Source of the DNA: a virus
Virus record (IMG/VR): IMGVR_UViG_3300025652_000469
Span: 1 to 26,004 of that record
Direction: 5' to 3' (one strand)
DNA: 26,004 bases
Under the pieces are notes generated by a model. It was not told the DNA's origin. It saw only the letters and a list, made by a program, of their open reading frames with translations, and made no database searches. This document shows positions 21,442-26,004 of this stretch, in pieces (the stretch's first letter is position 1; each line of letters begins with the position of its first letter). Both the position numbers and the translations under genes were made by a program.

Positions 21442-22678
21442 TTTCTACTTTTGCTTTTAAACTTGTAAATTCTTGCATTGCATTTTCCAATTCTGCTTTT
21501 AAGCCTGTAAATTGTTCCCATCTTTTAACTATTACATCACAATATTTAGGGTCTAATTCCATAACTCTTGCTTTACGATTTAGTTTCTCACAAGCTATTA
21601 AAGTGCTTCCTGATCCACCAAAACAATCTATAATTATATCTTCATTTTTACTAGAATTTTCTACTGCTTTGCATATTAATTCTACAGGTTTTTGAGTTGG
21701 GTGTACATATTTAGAAGTTGCACCTCTACTCATTTGCCATACGTCTGATTGAGATTTATCTCCATACCATTGTTCTCCACAATAAAATATAAATTCATGT
21801 TGTGGTCTATAATGACTTTGTCCTAAACCAATAGATTTTTTATCCCAGACTACACAGTTTTTTATTTTATAACCAGCATCAGTTATAGCTTTATAAAACT
21901 CAGTATAAGTTCTCCAAGTAAAACATATATAAGCAGAGCAACCCTGTTTAGCTTTTATTAAAGATGTACTTAAACTATCCCTAACCAAAGATATTAAAGC
22001 ATCATCTCTTAAATCATCATTTTTAATCATTCCATGTGCTTTTACTAACGCACCTTTTTCAGTACTACCTTCGGCTCTTCCTCCACCATAAGACATTCCA
22101 TAAGGAGGATCGGTAAAAATCATATCAGCTTGTTCAGTACATAGTTTATCAAAATTATCTATTAGAGTACTATCCCCACACATAAGTCTATGATTACCAA
22201 GTTTCCAAATATCTCCTAGTTTAGTTATAGGGTCTTCAGGTAGTTCAGGAACTGCATCTTCATCAGTTAAACCTTCTTTCTCCTCGAATAACATATTATT
22301 TAGTTGATCTTCGTTAAATCCAGTAAGTTCTAAATTAAAATCTTTTAAATCTAATTCTTTTAATTCCATTTTAAGTAACTCATTATCCCACTCGGATTCT
22401 TCGCTAGTTCTATTATCAGCTATTCTATATGCGTTTATTTGTTCAGGTGTAAGATTGTCAGCAATAGTAATTGGTACTTCTTTAAACCCTAATTTTTTAG
22501 AGGCTCTAAACCTAGTATGTCCTACAACAATAATTCTATCTTTATCAACTACGATAGGTTGTCTAAATCCATATTCTTTTAATGACATAGCAACAGTTTC
22601 TATTGCTTTTTCTGATAATTTTCTGGGGTTGTTCTCATAAGGTTTTATAGTATTTATATCTGCGATCTCAATTTTCAT
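21428..22678 (-). CDS. ParB-domain DNA methyltransferase (beta-class, probably N6-adenine)
   Basis: A protein of 416 aa with two domains. Residues 1-90 are ParB/sulfiredoxin-like: IKPYENNPRKLSEKAIETVA, then GHTRFRAS (53-60, the GxxRxxA box). Residues 155-395 form the methyltransferase: motif IV DPPY at 190-193 (TDPPYGMSYGGG), HPTQKPVEL at 326-334 and the SAM-binding FGGSGSTL at 353-360. Motif IV before motif I indicates the beta class, and DPPY indicates N6-adenine rather than cytosine. A C-terminal coiled coil follows. No partner endonuclease is adjacent. Likely roles are protection from host restriction or regulation. Such fusions are common in phages. Overlap ATGA with the upstream gene. 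Confidence 0.88.
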   Translation of the reverse strand: MKIEIADINTIKPYENNPRKLSEKAIETVAMSLKEYGFRQPIVVDKDRIIVVGHTRFRASKKLGFKEVPITIADNLTPEQINAYRIADNRTSEESEWDNELLKMELKELDLKDFNLELTGFNEDQLNNMLFEEKEGLTDEDAVPELPEDPITKLGDIWKLGNHRLMCGDSTLIDNFDKLCTEQADMIFTDPPYGMSYGGGRAEGSTEKGALVKAHGMIKNDDLRDDALISLVRDSLSTSLIKAKQGCSAYICFTWRTYTEFYKAITDAGYKIKNCVVWDKKSIGLGQSHYRPQHEFIFYCGEQWYGDKSQSDVWQMSRGATSKYVHPTQKPVELICKAVENSSKNEDIIIDCFGGSGSTLIACEKLNRKARVMELDPKYCDVIVKRWEQFTGLKAELENAMQEFTSLKAKVENGQN

Positions 22679-22962
22679 ATTATCTCCATTTTTTTAATTT
22701 GTTTAATACAACCAATAGGAAAGACATTTCTATCACTAAAAGATTCTTCGTTCTCATCATAAGAAGCAAAAGTTTTTAAATGTTGTTTATCTTTACTAAA
22801 AATATATGCGTTAGTTATCATTATAGCTGGTTTCATAGACTCAAACTCTTTTACATTAGCATGACCAGAATCTCCAAGTATATCTAACCATTTTATTTCA
22901 TAAAAATAGTATTTCTTAGAGTTTATTGAAATGTGTCTGAATTGTGTTTTTTTCTTAACCAT
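22675..22962 (-). CDS. Conserved phage protein of unknown function
   Basis: A protein of 95 aa, basic start MVKKKTQFRHISINSKKYYF, followed by YEIKWLDILGDSGHANVKEF, a central AYIFSKDKQHLKTFASYDEN and FSDRNVFPIGCIKQIKKM. The WLDI..DS.HA..kEF...kPA and SYD......DR.vFP.GCIk pattern looks like a conserved small phage family (from memory), with no assigned function. Mixed alpha/beta, no membrane span. It directly precedes the methyltransferase with an ATGA overlap and may work with it; this is context only. Confidence 0.6.
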   Translation of the reverse strand: MVKKKTQFRHISINSKKYYFYEIKWLDILGDSGHANVKEFESMKPAIMITNAYIFSKDKQHLKTFASYDENEESFSDRNVFPIGCIKQIKKMEII

Positions 22963-23097
22963 TTAATGTTTTTTATGATTATCACTTTCCACAATAGCTT
23001 TATAAAATTCAAGTTGCATCTTTAACCTTTTATTTTCAATAGAGAGATTAATCAATCTTTTTCTAACATACTTAAATATTCTTAATATCGCACTCAT
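22963..23097 (-). CDS. 44-residue basic protein
   Basis: A protein of 44 aa, MSAILRIFKYVRKRLINLSI then a helical ENKRLKMQLEFYKAIVESD end, with a leucine-zipper-like spacing. The ATG overlaps the TAA of the preceding gene (TAATG) and its own TAA lies directly before the next ATG. Short, basic and helical, so a DNA- or protein-binding accessory factor is possible. No family recognised. Confidence 0.5.
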   Translation of the reverse strand: MSAILRIFKYVRKRLINLSIENKRLKMQLEFYKAIVESDNHKKH

Positions 23098-23666
23098 TAA
23101 TAGGCTTTCAAAGGTTCATCTTTAAATTTATGTTTCAAATACTTCTTATTGTCTTTTCGGAGTATAACGTAATGACCTTCTTCTCCTACTTTTTCATAAT
23201 CTTCCTTGCTAGACTTTTTAACAACAGTATTTAGTATTTGTTTATTAGTTACTTGTTTATTAGTATGAGGCGATAGGTGGTCGTGAGGTGGTTGCGTGTC
23301 ATCTACGTACTGAAATTTGTCGTAGTTTATAACACTTATTATCGTTATTTTTCGGCTAGGGTGGTTTGAGGTGGGATTTAGGTGGTGCAAACGGACAGCA
23401 ATCATACCCTGTTTTTTCAACCTCATAATGAAAGTTCTCATTTCAGAATAGCTTATTCCCCAAATGGTAGAGTTCTTTCTTAATGGAAATATTAATTCTG
23501 CTCTTTTTACAAATATTGGACTATCTAAAAATTTTAGAGTCTTATCCTGATGACTAGCTGAACTAATCATATAAAGCCAAATACTAGATTGAATTAAATT
23601 CTTAAATACTTTGTGTTTCCAAACATCACGATAGACTAAAAAATATCCTGATTTTCTACTTTGCAT
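23097..23666 (-). CDS. Winged-helix protein, replication-initiator type
   Basis: A protein of 189 aa. Residues of about 5-110 follow the pattern of phage replication or DnaD-like winged helices: GYFLVYRDVWKHKVFKNLIQ, then SSIWLYMISSASHQDKT, RKNSTIWGISYSEMRTFIMR and RLKKQGMIAVRLHH, ending with the wing ITIISVINYDKFQ. After residue 122 the sequence is a low-complexity linker (Pro/His/Thr/Asn) and a basic tail. In other phages, similar proteins bind the replication origin or recruit host helicase. Here no helicase is nearby, so either replication or regulation is possible. It overlaps the upstream 54-codon gene by 11 nt. Confidence 0.6.
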   Translation of the reverse strand: MQSRKSGYFLVYRDVWKHKVFKNLIQSSIWLYMISSASHQDKTLKFLDSPIFVKRAELIFPLRKNSTIWGISYSEMRTFIMRLKKQGMIAVRLHHLNPTSNHPSRKITIISVINYDKFQYVDDTQPPHDHLSPHTNKQVTNKQILNTVVKKSSKEDYEKVGEEGHYVILRKDNKKYLKHKFKDEPLKAY

Positions 23667-23820
23667 TATTGCTCTCTTTCTCGATCATCTCGATTAATTG
23701 TTTTTTTGAATATCTGTTTAACAGAGTCTTAATTATATTTGTGGTCTTTTTTTGTTTCTCATACTCTCTTGCTCTATTGTTAGATATTACCTCAAAGTGT
23801 TCATCTCTCATTTCTGCCAT
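23656..23820 (-). CDS. 54-residue helical protein
   Basis: A protein of 54 aa, MAEMRDEHFEVISNNRAREY then a helical, basic stretch (EKQKKTTNIIKTLLNRYSKK) and a final QLIEMIEKES. It starts in a TAATG overlap with the stop of the HNH gene and ends 11 nt inside the winged-helix gene. Amphipathic and charged, without a membrane span or Cys. No family recognised; the coupling on both sides supports the frame. Confidence 0.55.
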   Translation of the reverse strand: MAEMRDEHFEVISNNRAREYEKQKKTTNIIKTLLNRYSKKQLIEMIEKESNNAK

Positions 23821-24146
23821 TATAGTTCTCCCTTATGTTTGTTGTAAAAATTAAATAAGTCGTTTGCTTGTTCCATGTCTGCTACTAATTTTTTTACTTC
23901 CTGTAATATAAAAGTTTCTTTCCCATACATATCTTCAAACTGTTGCTTACAGTTATGAATACTGAATTGTCCTTGATGATGGTCATAGCAAAGTGGAATG
24001 GTATCGTAGTGGCTTGATCTTCTGCCTATTCCTAGCCCAATGGGACGTATGTGATGCACATTAGCTGGTCTTTGACATACCCAACACCCTAAACTAGCAA
24101 CCTTGCTCATATGCTCTCTCTCGGCTTTTGTAGGTGGTTTTTTCAT
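23820..24146 (-). CDS. HNH-type nuclease (Ref/DUF968-like)
   Basis: A protein of 108 aa. It has P.KAERE HM..VA at the N-terminus, then GCWVCQRPANVHHIRPIGLG (C21, C24, H31, H32), a basic GRRSSHYDTI, and PLCYDHHQGQFSIHNCKQQF (C53, H56, H57). This is the zinc-binding HNH layout of the RecA-dependent nuclease Ref and DUF968 proteins. It is likely to cut DNA in recombination or packaging. The predicted zinc and metal residues are all present. It overlaps the Mom-like gene by 4 nt. An HNH protein beside a modification gene may serve recombination rather than restriction. Confidence 0.8.
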   Translation of the reverse strand: MKKPPTKAEREHMSKVASLGCWVCQRPANVHHIRPIGLGIGRRSSHYDTIPLCYDHHQGQFSIHNCKQQFEDMYGKETFILQEVKKLVADMEQANDLFNFYNKHKGEL

Positions 24147-24799
24147 ATTAGCAATCCTTGTGTTTGAATATCAGTATCAGTTAAATAATTCTTATTATTA
24201 AATTTAGGATATTTTGATATTGGGTATTTTAATTTATTGATAAGTGTTTTTTTATCTTTTTTATTACCAATAAAATAAATGTATCTATGTTTTCTAGGTC
24301 TATCTATTACTTCAAATTTATCAGGATTATTTTTTCTTTCTTCCAAAGTGTATTGTTCGCAAATTGTTTTACTATGCTTATTAGTATTTTTCATTCTCCA
24401 TTCAGTTCTTTTATCTGATAAGCCAGTATATATAAAATTAGTAGCCTGATAGATATACCCTGTATGATTTTGGCTAGTATCAGCATAAGAAACAATAATA
24501 CTTGGTTTAGGTAGTTGTTTAAAAGAATTAGATACTAAAAAAGATGCTTCATTTTTAATATTGTTTTTTAATACTAACCTATTTAACTCTAAAACTATTT
24601 TTTTATAATCATCTCCAGCAATTCCTCTACATAATGATGAAGAAGCTGGAGAACCATAAGTAACTACTCCAACAAGTTCATTTTCTAGATAAAGACCAAA
24701 TGAATAAGATATACTTGGCATACGTTTTGCATAATGAATATCTAAAATAAAAGGTTTAGTTTCATTATAGGAAATGCGTAAAACCTGATAATTATTCAT
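24143..24799 (-). CDS. Mom-like adenine hypermodification protein (GNAT-fold)
   Basis: A protein of 218 aa. Distinct boxes are HYAKRMPSISYSFGLY (22-37), GVVTYGSPASSSLCRGIAG (44-62), ELNRLVLKNNIKNEASFLVS (71-90), IIVSYADTSQNHTGYIYQAT (101-120) and NFIYTGLSDKRTEWRM (121-136). I match this to the phage family named Mom for adenine methylcarbamoylation, in which the ELNRL and SYAD..q.H.G.iYqAtnF.YtG boxes are the most conserved. The known Mu Mom enzyme modifies adenines in phage DNA and blocks many host restriction enzymes. The family match is from memory, and the activity is untested. No Com-like translational activator is apparent next to it. Confidence 0.7.
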   Translation of the reverse strand: MNNYQVLRISYNETKPFILDIHYAKRMPSISYSFGLYLENELVGVVTYGSPASSSLCRGIAGDDYKKIVLELNRLVLKNNIKNEASFLVSNSFKQLPKPSIIVSYADTSQNHTGYIYQATNFIYTGLSDKRTEWRMKNTNKHSKTICEQYTLEERKNNPDKFEVIDRPRKHRYIYFIGNKKDKKTLINKLKYPISKYPKFNNKNYLTDTDIQTQGLLI

Positions 24800-25089
24800 T
24801 TAGATTTCCACACAATAGCTTGTTTTCCATATTTAGTTTCTCGTCTTAAACCAGAGTCCTCTACTAAGTTTAAAATTTGTAATTCTCTAATTCTACCACA
24901 AACAGAACTCAAAGGCATTTCTAATTCATCTGATATTTCATAATTAGTAGATGATTGTAGTTTTACAAAATCATAAACCATTTCTCTTTTAGTTTTTATT
25001 TTAGGTTTTATTGTGGCAAGTGCTTGTTGGCTTGTGTCAGTATAATTACAAGACTCGTAGTCAGTATCAAATATATCTAGTTGCTTCAT
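24796..25089 (-). CDS. Small winged-helix DNA-binding protein
   Basis: A protein of 97 aa from the ATG at 25089, chosen because AGGGAGA stands just upstream; a longer reading from TTG at 25119 has no such signal. A winged helix covers about 35-97: KTKREMVYDFVKLQSSTNYE, ISDELEMPLSSVCGRIRELQ and LNLVEDSGLRRETKYGKQAI, ending VWKSK. The first 30 residues are acidic and flexible. It is the first gene of the long minus operon and directly follows the divergent promoter region, so it may regulate that region (inference). Coupled to the Mom-like gene by ATGA. Confidence 0.65.
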   Translation of the reverse strand: MKQLDIFDTDYESCNYTDTSQQALATIKPKIKTKREMVYDFVKLQSSTNYEISDELEMPLSSVCGRIRELQILNLVEDSGLRRETKYGKQAIVWKSK

Positions 25090-25108
25090 CTCTATTCTCC
25101 CTATTAAT

Positions 25109-25145
25109 GGCTGACCCAAATAAGAGAGAGGTATTCAGATCAGCC
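25109..25145 (-). promoter_or_regulatory. Inverted repeat in the leader of the minus operon
   Basis: GGCTGA (25145-25140 on the minus strand) and TCAGCC (25114-25109) are perfect complements separated by 25 nt. The second arm ends 20 nt before the ATG at 25089, close to the AGGGAGA ribosome binding site. It could form a leader hairpin affecting translation of the winged-helix gene or be a two-part operator; the long loop makes the former less certain. Confidence 0.35.
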
Positions 25146-25175
25146 GAAGTATTATGATATGAAAATATAAATACT

Positions 25176-25191
25176 TGTTTCTTGCGAAACA
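25176..25191. promoter_or_regulatory. Palindrome TGTTTC-N4-GAAACA (possible operator or RNA hairpin)
   Basis: A perfect 6-bp inverted repeat with a 4-nt centre, TGTTTCTTGCGAAACA. On the minus strand the centre is GCAA, a GNRA tetraloop, so the leader RNA would form a short stable hairpin. It also has the size of a dimeric repressor site between the two operons. Only one copy was noticed in this window. Confidence 0.4.
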
Positions 25192-25407
25192 TAATCTCTC
25201 TAACATATTTTTTATTTATATTCATATCTTTATTGATTCGTTTTTTATATCTGATTTGAAAATAAAACAAGAAATAAAACTTGTAAGGGTTAAATTAGTT
25301 AAAAAAGATAGGTTTTATGCGATAAATAAAGCTATTGCAATACAACTTGTTTTATAGTTAAATACTTAAATATGTTAATTAAAAAAAACAAACAAGGAGA
25401 GAGCATA

Positions 25408-25719
25408 ATGAAAAAATATAAATTTAAAGGTTCAGAAACTACTAATGATCTTTATGACCTAGAAGATAAAGGTATCATAGAGTTCAATATTTACTCTGAT
25501 ACTTACGTTGAGTATCTTGATGCTAAAATAGTTTATCTTGGAGAAGATAATGCTTTTTATAGTCAAGAAAAATTTGACGAATTAACTGAATGTCAAAAAA
25601 ATAAAGTTAGAGCAAGACTTGATTTAGATTGGGCAGAATGTAATTTTGGAGAAGATTATAATTTTGAATTAAATAAAGCTAGAGATATTGAAAGAAGTTA
25701 TGATGAGGTAAGAGCATAA
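25408..25719 (+). CDS. Acidic protein of unknown function, first gene of the plus operon
   Basis: A protein of 103 aa. The ATG at 25408 has AAGGAGAG about 8 nt upstream, better than an earlier ATG at 25372. It starts MKKYKFKGSETTNDLYDLED and has a beta-like N-terminal part (IIEFNIYSDTYVEYLDAKIV), then helices with ECQKNKVRARLDLDWAECNF and GEDYNFELNKARDIERSYDE. Mixed alpha/beta, acidic, no membrane span. I do not recognise the family. Its transcription is divergent from the structural operon, so it may belong to early functions. Confidence 0.65.
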   Translation: MKKYKFKGSETTNDLYDLEDKGIIEFNIYSDTYVEYLDAKIVYLGEDNAFYSQEKFDELTECQKNKVRARLDLDWAECNFGEDYNFELNKARDIERSYDEVRA

Positions 25720-25784
25720 TGGAACATTTATATTTAGCTTTAGCATTATCTATAGTAATAACTTTAATATTGGGAGAGAAGTAA
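25719..25784 (+). CDS. 21-residue hydrophobic miniprotein
   Basis: A protein of 21 aa that is nearly one membrane span (LYLALALSIVITLILG) between MEH and a final EK. The ATG overlaps the preceding TAA (TAATG) and its TAA overlaps the next ATG (TAATG), while GAGG precedes it within the upstream gene. This is either a real membrane miniprotein or a coupling leader. No family recognised. Confidence 0.4.
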   Translation: MEHLYLALALSIVITLILGEK

Positions 25785-26004
25785 TGAGAATACCAACTAA
25801 CTCAAACTTTAGTAAAGAGATTGCTAAAAAGTTTAAACAGATTTTCCACCGAGATATGACTCTTGGTGGATTACAAAATTTACAGGACGAAATTGATTTA
25901 ATCAATCCTGTAGATAGTTACTTGGAAAACCAAGTGGCTCAAATAAGGAAAGCTAATGAACCCAAAAAAAATGTTTCAGGTTCAAGAGCAGTACGACAAG
26001 AGTA
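25784..26004 (+). CDS. Protein of unknown function, cut by the right edge
   Basis: Seventy-three codons are visible, starting MRIPTNSNFSKEIAKKFKQI then FHRDMTLGGLQNLQDEIDLI and NPVDSYLENQVAQIRKANEP. The frame runs off the window at an incomplete codon TA after GAG, so it may end within one or more codons or continue. GGGAGA lies about 9 nt upstream of the ATG. The helical, charged sequence shows no recognised motif. Confidence 0.55.
   Translation, partial: MRIPTNSNFSKEIAKKFKQIFHRDMTLGGLQNLQDEIDLINPVDSYLENQVAQIRKANEPKKNVSGSRAVRQE

Larger units (their letters stand above)
25090..25407. promoter_or_regulatory. Divergent intergenic region between minus and plus operons
   Basis: About 320 nt with no supportable gene. 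It must contain promoters for both directions. On the plus side, TTGCAA (25335-25340) followed by a 17-nt spacer and TTAAAT (25358-25363) is a weak sigma70-like candidate; several TA-rich alternatives exist, so the exact promoter is uncertain. Two inverted repeats (25109-25145 and 25176-25191) lie in the minus-strand leader. The rest is very AT-rich. Confidence 0.5.

Noticed and set aside
25067-25270. Minus-strand 67-codon frame in the divergent region
   Set aside because: No ribosome binding site, odd composition, and it overlaps both the better-supported start at 25089 and the inverted repeats.
25175-25357. Plus-strand 60-codon frame in the divergent region
   Set aside because: AT-rich sequence reading as Phe/Ile/Lys, no Shine-Dalgarno, and it covers the likely promoter of the plus operon.
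1-26004. tRNA genes, CRISPR arrays, integrase, insertion sequences, attachment sites
   Set aside because: None could be supported by reading either strand; no repeat-spacer pattern, transposase or cloverleaf-like sequence was noticed, although a dedicated tRNA scan was not possible.

Overview
The window is a dense, AT-rich (by eye about 30% G+C) piece of a tailed dsDNA phage genome with a long non-contractile tail (siphovirus type). It carries a near-complete packaging, head, tail and lysis set. The tail tip pair (a Dit-like protein, then a DUF2163 protein, then a J-like hub) resembles the layout in phages and gene transfer agents of alphaproteobacteria. Several secreted or small proteins look like families I associate with marine phages. 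A marine alphaproteobacterial host such as Pelagibacterales (SAR11) is plausible, but this is inference from composition and gene content. No integrase, tRNA, CRISPR array or insertion sequence was seen. Both ends of the window cut through genes.

Almost everything lies on the minus strand and is transcribed from about 25.1 kb down to 1. The genes are packed with TAATG or ATGA overlaps, so translational coupling is likely throughout. In reading order they are as follows. (1) 25.1-21.4 kb, regulation, replication and DNA modification: a small winged-helix protein, a Mom-like adenine hypermodification protein, an HNH nuclease, a replication-type winged-helix protein and a ParB-methyltransferase fusion. 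(2) 21.4-17.4 kb: the terminase small subunit, then an unusual cassette of small, membrane-bound and secreted proteins, including a holin-like protein, a Cys-containing Ser/Thr-rich exported protein and a larger exported protein with an acidic stalk. (3) 17.4-11.3 kb: large terminase, portal, MuF-type minor head protein, scaffold, major capsid protein, two small proteins and a head-tail connector. (4) 11.3-3.3 kb: tail completion proteins, tail tube, frameshifted tail assembly chaperones, tape measure, Dit-like protein, DUF2163 protein and hub. (5) 3.3-0 kb: a tail fibre, three tandem paralogues of a fibre-associated protein, a tail-fibre assembly chaperone and the start of an M15-type endolysin.

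A divergent intergenic region (25090-25407) with two inverted repeats separates this operon from a short plus-strand operon at the right edge, which encodes proteins of unknown function.

The most notable points are: a complete programmed -1 frameshift signal in the tail chaperone gene, with an A AAA AAG heptamer directly before the stop codon and a 7-bp hairpin 5 nt downstream; a cassette of exported and membrane proteins lying between the two terminase genes; a Mom-like plus methyltransferase pair that suggests chemically protected DNA; a three-copy tandem array of tail proteins; and at least eleven genes shorter than 60 codons, all supported by start/stop coupling or a ribosome binding site.
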